Shown piece after piece: positions 13,545 through 25,032 of a DNA stretch of 64,000 nt. The position numbers were made by a program, and so were the translations under genes. Within the stretch, counting starts at the first letter, position 1. Each line of letters begins with the position of its first letter. The DNA lies in assembly GCA_032718475.1 (NCBI GenBank), contig JAUCBJ010006812.1, forward strand, positions 1 to 64,000, written 5' to 3'. Below the pieces are notes generated by a model. That model searched no databases, was not told the origin of the DNA, and saw nothing but the letters and a program-made list of their open reading frames with translations. The DNA is from Nemertoderma westbladi (Eukaryota > Xenacoelomorpha > Nemertodermatida > Nemertodermatidae).

Positions 13545-14165
13545 ATGGTCCGGCTGCCACTGGAGAGCCAAAGGCTCGACAGAGTCTTATGAGGAATAAA
13601 TAATGCAGCCTTTTTAACGGAACTTAGCAAACTAAAATAAACACCAAAGTAAAACCTCATAAGATAGTACTATATAGAACCCCCTGGGAAGTAGGCACTT
13701 TGCTTTGATCTTTTTTAGGTCGATTTTTAAAGGATTTTTCCAGGAGAACGGCGAAAGCTAGAACGATTCTGTTTGCGCGATCTGGTAGATGGCCCTAGCG
13801 CGATAGCTAGGAGTTTTTGTGGAAAAAATCTGTTAATTAATTAATTAGTAATTAGCGATTAAAGATTTCTAATTGATTTTTCTCGAATAGTATTTGGTTT
13901 TTCCCCTAGCAACGGTGTTTTTTTTTGTTCATCTCGGTAAGATCTAAAAAAAGTTCAGTCATCGCTATGGCCCTCCTATTACTGTTAATTAGTACTAATT
14001 AGCCGAAAACTAATTAGCGTCGTAACTCGAAAACACTAAGAGCTATGAAAAAACGTAACATCACAAAGTTGTTCGGAATTTTATTCTACACAAAAAAGTC
14101 TCTGGCACCGATGCCGTATCTCCTACCGTTAATTAGTAATTAACTAATTACTTAATTACCTAATT
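13545..14165. repeat. Decayed partial satellite unit at the array edge
   Basis: After 13544 similarity to the unit start drops but continues: AGCCAAAGGCTCGACAGAG, GGGAAGTAGGCAC and TTAATTAATTAGTAATTAGCG appear in unit order, then a decayed equivalent of the CTCGAAAACGG region near 14030. It ends near a GGCGGGGGGG run at 14165. This is an older unit not homogenised with the array. Confidence 0.7.
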
Positions 14166-14431
14166 GGCGGGGGGGCTTTGTCCCCCCCGCCCCCAAATCC
14201 TTATTCACAAGGTGTATCAAAGCGGTTTACTATTTTACAAATGATAATTACTCTAAAATCTTTTGAATCAAACTAATTAACGATTTTACTAATTAGTAAA
14301 GTTCCCCAAATTAATTAATAATTTATCCAATCCTGCTGCAATTAATTAAACTGCTGAGTCGTCAGCCTGGTTCAGCAAAAGTCAGTAGTTGGTAGTATGC
14401 TCCAAAAACTGTGTTCATACTACTGACCTAT
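14166..14431. other. No gene seen
   Basis: AT-rich sequence with several AATTAATTA blocks that may be further satellite decay. Nothing else supportable. Confidence 0.5.
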
Positions 14432-15631
14432 GCCGGTAGCTACTACCTAGCGCTGTAGGCCTAGCTAAATCGCAGTCTGTCTGTAGTGCCTGGTGTAATC
14501 TGGGACTGCTATGGTACCGGTAGGCCTACGAGTTTGGCAGAGTTATGGAGGTTGTTTAGGCAGATAGGCCTACCGCTACCGGTAGTTAAAACATTCCAAT
14601 TGGATGCCGACAGGACGAAGATCAGTCAGTCAGTCCAAACGTACCCATTTGAATTTGGGTGAACAGACTGAATACAGGAATACCAGAATGACGGAGTTAG
14701 GAACATATACCCATGCTGCCAAGTACTCTAGCTTTATGAGATACCAGTACAGCAGTAACTGGCTGACAGGGTGCCAGTAGCTACTACCTAGCGCTGTCTG
14801 GCTGTAGGCCTAGCTAAATCGCAGTCTGTAGTGCCTGCTGCCTGGTGTACTCTGGGACTGCTATGGTACCGGCAGGCCTACAAGTTTGGCAGAATTATGC
14901 CAGTCAGGGAGAAGTTCAAATTTCAATTGAGTTCAAATTTAAAACTTTTTTTTTAAATTCAACTTTTAAGTTGTAAATTCAACTCTAAAATGGCAAGAGG
15001 CGCAGAAGGCCCCCAAGACGTGACATAAGGGGTGTTTTTATTGTTTTTATGGATGTAACTCGAAAAATTAACCCTCATTACCGATGGAATAAAAACTTTC
15101 ACCGTCGGGAACACCTTTTTTAAAACATTTTAAGTAATTACATTTGCAAATTAGCTTAAATACTATGGGAATTTATTAGATGTATTTAATTAGGCTACCG
15201 CTGAATGTCATAATTATTATACAATGGAATACCAGTAATGGATTCCAATTCCATATTTCAGTATTTCGAAAGCTACTCCAAAAGTTGAATTTTAAAAAAA
15301 AAGTGGAATTTTAAACTCTAGGCCTACTCCAAAAGTTGAATTTTAATAAAAAGTTGAATTTTAAAAAATAAAGTTGAAATTTCAACTCAGTTGAAAATAT
15401 AACTTCTCCCCGACTGTATGGAGGTTGTTTAGGCGATAGGCGTACCAGCAGACCGGTAGTTAAAATGTTCCAATTGGATGCCGAATTGGTCAGTCAAAAC
15501 GTACCCGTTTGAATTTGGGTGAACAGACTGAATACAGGAATACCGGAATGACGGAGTTAGGGACATATACCGGTACCCATGCTGCCATGTACTCTAGCTT
15601 TATGAGATACAAGTAACTGGCTGACAGGTAC
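14432..15631. repeat. Tandem duplication of a ~342-bp segment
   Basis: Copy 1 is ~14432-14772 and copy 2 ~14773-15631. Shared landmarks in order are GTAGCTACTACCTAGCGCTG, GGGACTGCTATGGTACCGG, GGAGGTTGTTTAGGC, CCAATTGGATGCCGA, GAATTTGGGTGAACAGACTG and CTCTAGCTTTATGAGATAC. Copy 2 is longer because of the insertion at 14901-15416; without it the copies are 341 and 343 bp. Confidence 0.85.
14901..15416. mobile_element. Short non-autonomous DNA element (CAGTCRGGGAGAAGTT ends)
   Basis: Left end CAGTCAGGGAGAAGTT and right end AACTTCTCCCCGACTG are terminal inverted repeats. The arms continue inward as alternating AGTTCAAATTT / TTCAACTTTTAAGTTG short repeats. The uninterrupted GCAGAGTTATGGAGG in duplication copy 1 (~14537) is the empty site. 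There is no coding capacity. The CAGT end and the adjacent TA on the right fit a Tc1/mariner-type element, but the left flank is TATGC, so an exact TA duplication is not clean. Confidence 0.7.
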
Positions 15632-17365
15632 GATATGATTGACATTACTACCATTGATACCATGGTTTGCAGGTTTGTGCCAAAAAAACCAAAAAAAACC
15701 TAAATTAACCCAAATCACACCAAATCTTAATTATTCTTCTAACAGCAACCCGGGCTATCTGACGATATGGATTTAGATCAATGAAGCAGATAGAGACCAT
15801 TGAAGGGCATCTTATGCATGCAAAAGAAAATATGATCAGTCCCAAATCATGCAGTCAGACCTGATCTTTTGCTGATCAAATACCGGTAGGTTAACTTGCC
15901 GATATGCAGTAACATTTTACGGTACAATTTGATGCGAAAATGTTTTGGCCAGTACTCTGAACCTTCCATTGGGGTCCCAGGTCACTCGCGTACCATGGTC
16001 ACTGTATCTGGCACCTGATTTTCTGAAATTTTGCACATAATTTCAAGAAGAATTCACTTTAGTGCAAATAATTAATTATAATTTATATAATGTTCTCTGG
16101 TATCTCTGGTGTCTTCCAAAAGAGCTCCACTTCCACCAGCTTAGGGTTATGTGATACTTCCACAAATAATAATACACAAGTAATATAAATTGGGGGGGTC
16201 TATGCGCCTGTCGATTTATACGAATCGACAGGCGCAACAAAAGTATTTGGAATATTATGCCCATGTATACTAATATATGTAAGCCTTCAAGTATAAACGA
16301 AACTGACCTTAACAAAATCAAGGTAGGCATACTCACTTAATTTAATTGCATTGATCATATTGTTTGTACTGTTATTTTACCGTCAGTTATTAATTGTAAA
16401 TATTTGTTGATGGAAATATTGCTATTTGGATAATACGGATAAATCACCCAATTCCCAATTTTCTTGATAACACTACAGGTTAGAGAGACCGGCTATATAT
16501 AACAATTGCGATTTATATTAATGTGGTGTGTATTGAATCCAATGTTATTTAGCAGACCCTACGTGAGTCAATTACTGCTCTCTTTATGTGTGATCAAATG
16601 TACTGACTGTCGGCAGAATAGTGTGTATGATCGTGATTGGTAACAAAGTATTTCCTAAAGAATACGCTTTATACTTTAATCATAAGCAGTATCGTTGCGT
16701 TTAGTATAAGTCCTAGTTCTGTTTAAATAGATAAAGCGCCACGTCCTAAAGGAACTGTTAATATTTCCCGAAAGCCAATAATATCTGTCAGAGATTAATT
16801 ATTAACGATCTATCGAATAATACATTAGGTATACACTGCAACCTTACACTGTAATAATACAATTCAAGCATCCGAATTCAGTCTCCCGGGTGTAGATCCA
16901 TCGGGTGAATGATCGCGCATGGGCTGACTTCGGCTAATGTTTTGCGTATTAGCATAAATTATTGTCGTATGCTAAAGTGGTTTTAATTAACGAAAAGACA
17001 TATAAATTTTGGCAGGTTAAACTGCTAAAGGTCTTCAAAAGCGCGAACAGACGTGCTGATGAGGGGAGGGGAGGGGGTCAGCCAAAATCTGACGTCAGCA
17101 TGGTCATTTATAGGTGCTAGAAGAGATATAGCAGAAGAGTAAATAGCTTGCCTATTTTAATTGTTCGAAGCCCCCGAAGGCCCGTATAGCACGACCTTCT
17201 GTTTCAGTTACCAGTCACCATCTTTCAGTGATTAGGACGCAACAATTTTTTTAATCTGATTTAGGGGAGGGGGGTGGGTCAACGCCTATCTGATGACATC
17301 TGATTTAGGGGAGGGAGGGGGTCAACATTTTGGGGAAAAGTGCAGACGTCATACTTGGATGGCCC
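15632..17365. other. Intergenic; no gene recognised
   Basis: Contains GGGGAGGGG-rich segments at ~17055-17075 and two related copies near 17262 and 17305, each followed by GTCAAC or GTCAGC. A perfect hairpin lies at 16204-16235. The short open frames here show no recognisable domain. Confidence 0.5.
16204..16235. other. Perfect 13-bp GC-rich hairpin
   Basis: GCGCCTGTCGATT and AATCGACAGGCGC flank a 6-base loop in an AT-rich context. No terminator or RNA gene is evident. Confidence 0.7.
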
Positions 17366-17601
17366 CTATAAGGAAGGGTGATTAAGGGGTCTTAACTTCG
17401 AATGATAAGTTTATTTTACCGAAAATAACTTACCTTTTATTGGTGCAATTGTAGGACTAATCCCATCACAATATGCTTACTTTTTTTTTAAACCGAGTGT
17501 ACTAATTTAGGAATCGCGTAATTTTTCTTGAAATTAATATCTCGTATCTCTCCAAACCACGTACGCGTTTCGACCTTACTGGGTCGAATCAGCGTGGTGT
17601 C

Positions 17602-17655
17602 GGATTCGAACCTGGGACCTCGAGGAGGTAGCCGAGACTACAAACCACTAGGCCA
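17602..17655 (-). ncRNA. tRNA-like Pol III A and B boxes (SINE head or tRNA pseudogene)
   Basis: Read on the minus strand, TGGCCTAGTGG (17655-17645) matches a tRNA A box and GGTTCGAATCC (17612-17602) a B box, at tRNA-like spacing. No closing acceptor stem is seen. Most likely a tRNA-derived SINE head. Confidence 0.5.
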
Positions 17656-17805
17656 CAGGTTCTTGAGATATGGAGTATTAATTTCAAAGCCAGCTGCCAT
17701 TTTATTAGCCCCTGATTTTTATTATTGATAGTAACATTGTGTTGGCAAGCTGTATTTTTCGAGGTGTTTGTTACAGTATTATACATTATTATAAGGAAGG
17801 ATATA

Positions 17806-17866
17806 GGGGTCTAGTGGTTGTAGACTCAAGTCTCGGCTTCCTTCTCGAGGTCCCAGGTTCAAATCC
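17806..17866 (+). ncRNA. Second tRNA-like A/B box head
   Basis: GGGGTCTAGTGG (17806-17817) and GGTTCAAATCC (17856-17866) with the same CTCGAGGTCCCA segment between them as in the minus-strand copy at 17602-17655. The B box has one change from consensus. It is the inverted partner of that copy. Confidence 0.45.
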
Positions 17867-18152
17867 GACACCAAGCTGATGAGACCCAGTAAGGTCGAAA
17901 GGCGTACGTGGTTTGGAGAGATGTGAGATATTAATTTAAAGAAAAATTACGCGATTCCTAAATTTGTACACTACCCGGTTAAAAAAGTACGCATGTGATG
18001 GGATTAGCCCTACAATGGCGCCAATAAAAGATAAGTTATTTTCGGTAAAATAAACTTATCATTCGAGGTTAAGACCCCTAGATCCCTTCCTATAATAAAT
18101 GTATAATAACAAACGTATATCTCGAAAATACAGCTTGCCAGCACAATGTTAC

Positions 18153-19028
18153 TTGTCCCCCTGACACTTACTCTCCCCTAATCCATTTCTATTGAACAGG
18201 CAGTTTTAAGGGATTGGGGGGTGGGTTGACTAATACCGATATTTTTATGAGGGTTTCAAAACATCAAACCGTTTGTTAATAGCTAATATAGATAAAAAGT
18301 TATGAGTGATAATGTTAACCTTATTCTGTGTAGGTGTCTGTGAAAACTGACAGTCTGGGATAATGTTGCTGGCGGTTTTGTGTGCTGTCAAAGTATAAGA
18401 AAAGCATTCATTATATTATGTACTATAGGTACCGGTACTACAGCGTTGATTCAACCCCTGGTGTCAGGCTTCCTTGCCCTGATGTCAATTTTTCCATGTC
18501 CATTTTTCCAATTTTTTGGTTTAGTATCTGATCAATTTTATGTCTGTCTAGTTTATATATTGATTAGGATTACTCTGTTTGTTTGTTGGACAGTTAACTA
18601 GGGATTTTGTTTGTATTTTGTGGCCTGTGATGCGTTTTCTTAAAACAGGAAAATTGTCAATAAATTATATATATATTATTTTAATCTTAAGATCTGTTAG
18701 TTAGTTACTTCTTTTATTCAATAAATCTTGGAGATAAACAAAATATCAACACGGCTGTTGACACCAATAAGTGTCATCTGTTAATTATATTGAACAAGCG
18801 TCGTAGTCCCAATGTTGCTAAGCAACACCTTACCGGTAATAATACTACGGTACCGGTACTGTAAATAACTACATCAAAATTATATTAAGATCTGAATATA
18901 ATATAGTTACAGAAGCACAGACAAAAATAAGATAAATTAATAAACCTTCAATCGACCGGTAATGTTTTTATTTTAAATGTGCATTTTGGCATTATCTGTG
19001 CCAAAGGAAAATGCCACGATGACGTAGA
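18153..19028. other. Intergenic; no gene recognised
   Basis: AT-rich sequence downstream of the minus-strand gene. The short frame at 18380-18601 is hydrophobic but matches nothing I know. A few ACCGGTAC palindromes occur near 18840. Confidence 0.4.
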
Positions 19029-19034
19029 TTTATT
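19029..19034 (-). promoter_or_regulatory. Polyadenylation signal AATAAA
   Basis: Minus-strand AATAAA about 70 nt beyond the stop of the repeat-rich gene, at a normal place for a 3' end. Confidence 0.5.
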
Positions 19035-19101
19035 TAAAAATAAATATGATGTGCATTAATAAAAAAGTTAATCAAAGTTAATTTTTAATGTACTGTAGGG
19101 C

Positions 19102-22100
19102 CTACGTCCCTTTTAGTCCAATATTGGCATGCGCAATTTGTTTTCGTGCGGAAGAACCATCACCTTTCGTCTTTTTAATTTCGTATTTAATTTTATTTAT
19201 GATGAGGGTCAAACAGATCTTGGAAAGAAGAGGCTCCTTAGCCTGAATACTTCTAATTAATTTATTTCCAGGAAATTCGGCGCACAGGATATGTCTTCCA
19301 AAACTTTTATTGAGGGCGGCGAGCTCTTCAGCAGACCACAATTTCCGAGGTTTGTAAGGCATTATATTTCTCTTTACAATAGGAGATAATCCATTACCGG
19401 TGTCACTAATGTACTCTTGCGTATAATCACTATTAGCGCCCGTGTGCATGTGTTTGTGCGCATTCGGAGCTTCGTTGCTCCTACTAGTGTCGTTAACAAT
19501 GGGATGTTCCCCAGTGAGCGCCCATTGCTGTGTGGTATTATCGCTGTCTTCCCGTGGTTGATGAACAGAGGATCCGGCTTGGTAGTCGAGATAGGAATGA
19601 CTCCGGGCTGTTACGTTATTGGTTGTGGAAAGCATGTCTGAGTCAACCGAAAGTAGTTGAGTTTGTGGGGGCAGACCTTGGGCTGTGTGGGGAGCCAATG
19701 TGTGTGTATGTGGGGGGAGACCTTGGGCTGTGTGGGAAGCCGATGCGTGTGTGTGTGGGAGGAGACCTTGGGCTGTGTGGGGGATCGAGGGGTGGGTTTG
19801 TGGAGGAAGACCTTGGGCTGTGTGGGGGACCGAGGAGTGGGTTTGTGGAGGGAGACCTTGGGCTGTGTGGGGGGCCGATGGGTGTGTATGTTGGGGGAGA
19901 CCTTGGGCTGTGTGGGGGGCCGATGGGTGTATATGTGGGGGGAGACCTTGGGCTGTGTGGGGGGCCGATGGGTGGGTTTGTGGTGGGAGACCTTGGGCTG
20001 GGTGGGGGACCGAGGAGTGGGTTTGTGGATGGAGGCCTTGGGCTGTGTGGGGGGCCGATGGGTGTGTATGTGGGAGGAGACCTTGGGCTGTGTGGGGGGC
20101 CGATGGGTGTATATGTGGGGGGAGGCCTTGGGCTGTGTGGGTGGCCGATGGGTGGGTTTGTTTAGGGAGACCTTGGGCTGGGTGGGGGACCGAGGAGTGG
20201 GTTTGTGGAGGGAGACCTTGGGCTGTGTGGGGGGACGATGGGTGTGTATGTGGGGGGAGACCTTGGTATGTGTGGGGGGCCGATGGGTGTGTATGTGGGG
20301 GGACACCTTGGGCTGGGTGGGGGGCCGATGGGTGTGTATGTGGGGGGAGACCTTGGGCTGTGAGTGGGGCCGATGGGTGTATATGTGGGGGGAGACCTTG
20401 GGCTGTGTGGGGGGCCGATGGGTGGGTTTGTGGTGGGAGACCTTGGGCTGGGTGGGGGACCGAGGAGTGGGTTTGTGGATGGAGGCCTTGGGCTGTGTGG
20501 GGGGCCGATGGGTGTGTATGTGGGAGGAGACCTTGGGCTGTGTGGGGGGCCGATGGGTGTATATGTGGGGGGAGGCCTTGGGCTGTGTGGGTGGCCGATG
20601 GGTGGGTTTGTTTAGGGAGACCTTGGGCTGGGTGGGGGACCGAGGAGTGGGTTTGTGGAGGGAGACCTTGGGCTGTGTGGGGGGACGATGGGTGTGTATG
20701 TGGGGGGAGACCTTGGTATGTGTGGGGGGCCGATGGGTGTGTATGTGGGGGGACACCTTGGGCTGGGTGGGGGGCCGATGGGTGTGTATGTGGGGGGAGA
20801 CCTTGGGCTGTGAGTGGGGCCGATGGGTGTATATGTGGGGGGAGACCTTGGGCTGTGTGGGGGGCCGATGGGTGGGTTTGTTTAGGGAGACCTTGGGCTG
20901 GGTGGGGGGCCGATGAGTGGGTTTGTGGAGGGAGACCTTGGGCTGTGTGGGGGGCCGAGGGGTGGGTTTGTGGAGGGAGACCTTGGGCTGCCTGGGGGAC
21001 CGAGGAGTGGGTTTGTTTAAGGAGACCTTGGGCTGGGTGGGAGGCCGATGGGTGGGTTTGTTTAGGGTGACCTTGGGCTGGGTGGGGGGCCGAGGGGTGG
21101 GTTTTTTTAGGGAGACCTTGGGCTGGGTGGGAGGCCGATGGGTGGGTTTGTTTAGGGTGACCTTGGGCTGGGTGCGGGGCCGAGGGGTGGATTTGTTTAA
21201 GGAGACCTTGGGCTGGGTGGTAGGCCGATGGGTGGGTTTGTTTAGGGAGACCTTGGGCTGGGTGGGAGGCCGATGGGTGGGTTTGTTTAGGGTGACCTTG
21301 GGCTGGGTGCGGGGCCGAGGGGTGGATTTGTTTAAGGAGACCTTGGGCTGGGTGGTAGGCCGATGGGTGGGTTTGTTTAGGGAGACCTTGGGCAGGGTGG
21401 GAGGCCGATGGGTGGGTTTGTTTAGGGAGACCTTGGGCTGGGTGGGAGGCCGATGGGTAGGTTTGTTTAGGGTGACCTTGGGCTGGGTGCGGGGCCGAGG
21501 GGTGGATTTGTTTAAGGAGACCTTGGGCTGGGTGGGAGGCCGATGGGTGGGTTTGTTTAGGGTGACCTTGGGCTGGGTGGGGGGCCGATGGGTGGGTTTG
21601 TTTAGGGTAACCTTGGGCTGGGTGGGGGGCCGAGGGGTGGGTTTGTTTAGGGTGACCTTGGGCTGGGTGGGGGGCCAAGGGGTGGGTTTGTTTACGGAGA
21701 CCTGGTTCAATAACGCTGTTCACTTTATCCATACTGCTCCCAACCGCACCTACGAATGGTTTATACTCAGTTTCATCTTCTTCCTTGATGAATATAATTT
21801 CTGGATCATCTGGCGTATCTTGTAGATGCTGAGTAGAACAATGATGTGTGCCAGTAGCGGTTATTGTATTGGTGTAGAGGGGGTTGTTATACTTATAAGT
21901 ATATGATGAGAAAGTTGAAGGGGCAACTGCGTTATCAGATTCAATTGGATTAAATCTGGGTTCTATTGAATTCGGCATGGGAGCTGAAGGCACCGATCTG
22001 GGTTCTATTGTGTTCGGTATGGGAGCTGAATGCACCGATCTGGGTTCTATTGAGTTCGGTATGGGAGCTGAAGGCACCGATCTGGGTTCTATTGAGTTCG

Positions 22101-23221
22101 GTATGGGAGCTGAATGCACCGATCTGGGTTCTATTGAGTTCGGTATGGGAGCTGAAGGCACCGATCTGGGTTCTATTGAGTTCGGTATGGGAGCTGAATG
22201 CACCGATCTGGGTTCTATTGAGTTCGGTATGGGAGCTGAAGGCACCAATCTGGGTTCTATTGAGTTCGGTACGGGAGCTGAAGGCACCGACCTGGGTTCT
22301 ATTGAGTTCGGTATGGGAACTGAAGGCACCAATCTGGGTTCTATTGAGTTCGGTATGGGAGCTGAAGGCACCGATCTGGGTTCTATTGAGTTCGGTATGG
22401 GAACTGAAGGCACCAATCTGGGTTCTATTGAGTTCGGTATGGGAGCTGAAGGCACCGATCTGGGTTCTATTGAGTTCGGTATGGGAACTGAAGGCACCAA
22501 TCTGGGTTCTATTGAGTTCGATAATAGAGCTGAAGGCACTGATCTGGGTTCTATTGAGTTCGGTATGGGAGCTGAAGGCACCAATCTGGGTTCTATTGAC
22601 TTCCGTATGGGAGCTGAAGGCACCAATCTGGGTTCTATTGAGTTCGGTATGGGAGCTGAAGGCACCGATCTGGGTTCTATTGAGTTCGGTATGGGAACTG
22701 AAGGCACCAATCTGGGTTCTATTGAGTTCGATAATAGAGCTGAAGGCACTGATCTGGGTTCTATTGAGTTCGGTATGGGAGCTGAAGGCACCAATCTGGG
22801 TTCTATTGACTTCCGTATGGGAGCTGAAGGCACCAATCTGCATCTGCGTGTTATTAAATTCGAGTCGTTCTCTAAAGGGCCCTGTCTCTCGTCTATATGG
22901 TTTACTGTGGGGTGTATGTGGTTCAGTCTGGCTACCATAGGATTCAATCTTGCTAGTATTGAGTTCGGTGTTGATTTCATCTCGTTTTCTCCGTGGTTAA
23001 TTGAGTATGGTATGCTGTCTAATGGGTTCAATCTCTCGTCTATTTCGATTACAGTGGCTGCAGGATCTATTGAGTTTAGCCTGGATTCGATTGGCAATGA
23101 CCTTTTATCTTCCGGAGGGGTGTCTGTCTGCTTGATGCGCTGTGACGTCACCACGGACTGTTTGAAGGAGTAACCGGGGGTGGAATTGGAAGTGGGCGCA
23201 TCTGGGGATTTCCCACAGTAT
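19102..23221 (-). CDS. Terminal exon of repeat-rich protein with Myb/SANT-like C-terminus
   Basis: A 4.1-kb open frame preceded on the minus strand by a good acceptor, TGTTGTTTTATTGTAG, at 23222. The upstream frame has no ATG, so it is probably a 3' terminal exon. After a ~120-residue leader come ~21 copies of a 14-residue repeat (RSVPSAPIPNSIEP type), an acidic spacer with IIFIKEEDE (a possible SUMO-acceptor IKEE), ~45 copies of a 15-residue repeat (HPSAPHTAQGLPPQT type), then a unique ~85-residue tail. The tail KPRKLWSAEELAALNKSF...PLLSK recalls Myb/SANT-like tails of uncharacterised animal proteins, as I remember them. Both repeat units are multiples of three, and other frames are also open, so openness alone is weak proof. 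The non-repeat tail and splice site argue for a real exon. Function unknown; DNA binding is only a guess. Confidence 0.65.
19655..21704. repeat. 45-bp minisatellite inside an exon (~45 copies)
   Basis: Plus-strand unit is like GGAGACCTTGGGCTGTGTGG plus a variable 25 bp, encoding 15 residues on the minus strand. A ten-unit (450-bp) block near 19945-20394 is repeated at 20395-20844 with the same private variants (GTGGATGGAGGCC, CTTGGTATGTG), showing recent block duplication. Confidence 0.95.
21957..22841. repeat. 42-bp minisatellite inside the same exon (~21 copies)
   Basis: Unit like CTGGGTTCTATTGAGTTCGG plus ATGGGAGCTGAAGGCACCGAT, encoding 14 residues on the minus strand. More diverged units continue to ~23100. 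A five-unit (210-bp) block with a GATAATAGAGC variant at 22518 recurs at 22728. Confidence 0.95.
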
Positions 23222-24625
23222 CTACAATAAAACAACACGTACCGGTATAATTACACCACACTTACGCAATATAATAGCACACTATATGAGATTTGAAACA
23301 GAATTACTTCAACCTATTACTACAAACTTTATTAAACCTTCCTTTTCTTTATACAGTATATGACACGTTCGTGGGGCCTTCGCGCAGCACGAGAGCCTAT
23401 ATTAGAAAGTACATCTTAATCTTTAATCTCTAATAATCTTTATTAGATATGAAAACTGTCTTTCCTAAAATATTTTTGAGTGAAGGCGATGCTATCAGTT
23501 TGTGATAAACTAGTTGTAAAAATAGAGATCCATTTCAGTTTCCCCTTACACACTTATCTGTCATTTGTAAACCTTCTAACTAGGGCTATTAAAGTCAAGT
23601 ATGACATTTTTAGTTTTACAATACTATTCACCTTCATTAGCCTCGTTGCGCTCGTCCTGTTTTGTCTTAAAATAATTTCCCTAAACGGAGACTAACGACC
23701 TTTATAACTGTACAAAGTCTCGAAACTGTGAGAGTAACTGCTGATTTATGTCAGATGGATACTAGTATCCACTGTAAACTCGTTGCGTTCATACGTTTTT
23801 GACCAAACTTGAGATTCTTTCTAAACTTTTGCCGGACTACATACGTACCAAGTTTCGTTTAATTTCATCAAGGAATAACCGAGTTATTAGCGATCAAAAA
23901 TTTACGACAGACGACGACGACAGACAACTCGTTAATGATACCCAAATGCTAAGGCTTCGCTCACTTCGTGGCTCGCCCCAAATATAACTTTGAATGTTGA
24001 ATTTTTGATACTTTTCATTGGGCACCGCTTGACGAAGTCGGCATCTAACAGGGTGACCTCCAGGGATCGAACAGGTGACCCCCAGACTGGTAGTTTGGCA
24101 TTCTAACCAAAGGTTGACATAGAAAAACTACTGATGTATTTTCATTGTATGTCTACACTATCCCTATACACCATCCCTCATGGCCACCCACACCCCTCCA
24201 CCAATCATCTGCAGCCATTGCGCTCAACGCTAATTAATGTACTTGATAGCCCATCCAATCAGCTACAGTGAAAGAGTAGTGCATATTTAACTACGAGTTA
24301 TCATGATCACTATAATTAAAGTGGTATTGAAGGTTAACATTTCCTTTACAGTGTTTGGAGCGTCCAAATTCCAAACAATTCGATCCAAATCCAACAGGGT
24401 GGCCATAGCCCAACGGAACGGAAATGTCTACAATGTTTTTTTACATATTGGCTATAAGCAATAATGTAAATTAAGATGCCTATGTATGCCTACGTGAATG
24501 CGTGGCGAAGTATGAAATTTTAATATCTTAATTTACAAATTTGACATGAAATTTTTTGTTTCTCTCATTAAAAAATTCCACCAACAATGAAAAAAAGTGA
24601 TACTTCTTTCTCACTAGATACTTAC
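23222..24625 (-). other. Predicted intron of the repeat-rich gene
   Basis: Starts with a strong minus-strand donor, TCTCG|GTAAGTATC at 24626/24625, and ends at the acceptor at 23222. Donor phase 2 matches the acceptor, which supplies the single base completing an Arg codon. It contains a SINE-like sequence near 23760-24120; nothing else is recognised. Confidence 0.5.
23760..24120 (-). mobile_element. Probable tRNA-derived SINE
   Basis: On the minus strand, GGTTAGAATGCC near 24110 and TGTTCGATCCC near 24070 resemble Pol III A and B boxes at tRNA spacing. They are followed by a non-tRNA body containing CGAAGTGAGCGAAGCC and CGTCGTCGTCTG. There is no clear target duplication, so the limits are approximate. 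Confidence 0.4.
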
Positions 24626-25032
24626 CGAGATTTCTTACGGTAAATCACTCTCATCCCAGCATTATTGTGCAGGTACCTAAACGGTGACGTCACCGATGAC
24701 CTCATTGATCTCTGCCTCAGACTCTTCTCGAGGTAAATTGTGGGTGGTACATAAGCCGTCGATTGTGGCGGGTAATGGGATAAGGCCGATGTTGTGGGGG
24801 TGTTGATAGAGTCAGAAGACATCGAACGCTTCAGCCACTTAGCAATATGTTCGGACGTACATTTAGAAACGACGTAATCCTCCAGAAAACTCGAGTTAGA
24901 GTCCAGGTATTCTTTGAGAAAGTTACGCAAAAACGAACCATTTTCCAAACAAATGATAGCGAATATGGATTTGTTAATTATTAAGGCCTTGGCCGATTCA
25001 CCAGTAAGTTGCATTGTCTCCTCAGATTCCAT
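24626..25032 (-). CDS. Predicted first coding exon of the repeat-rich gene
   Basis: ATG at 25032, 135 codons plus two bases, then a strong GTAAGT donor. Joined to 23221-19102 this gives 1509 codons including stop, in frame. Residues 39-70 (LKEYLDSNSSFLEDYV...AKWLKR) resemble the N-terminal segment of PDE5/10/11-class cyclic nucleotide phosphodiesterases (pattern VxxFLDxHPxFxExYV...VxKWLxR). No GAF or HD catalytic domain is found in the window. The exon could instead start a phosphodiesterase gene with later exons elsewhere, but the phase match and direct adjacency favour the two-exon model. Confidence 0.5.

Larger units (their letters stand above)
17366..18152. repeat. Composite inverted repeat with tRNA-like heads
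   Basis: Outer arms ~17366-17665 and ~17808-18094 are inverted copies sharing CGTACGTGGTTTGGAGAG, AAAAATTACGCGATTCCTAA, TGATGGGATTAG and AATAAACTTATCATTCGA. A second inverted pair, GTAACATTGTGTTGGCAAGC at 17731 and its complement ending at 18152, brackets the right part (17731-18152, 422 bp). A third relative of this end is at ~34125-34151 (AATACAGCTTGCAAACACAT). The structure fits a short DNA element carrying, or joined to, two head-to-head SINE-like sequences. Confidence 0.65.

Noticed and set aside
17602-17655. Functional tRNA gene on the minus strand
   Set aside because: A and B boxes are present but no complementary acceptor stem is seen, and the sequence is duplicated as an inverted repeat.
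19530-23173. Plus-strand Trp/Gly-rich frames and the minus-strand 699- and 297-codon frames
   Set aside because: Antisense or alternate frames of the 45- and 42-bp arrays. Only the frame continuing into the unique Myb/SANT-like tail and the acceptor is retained.
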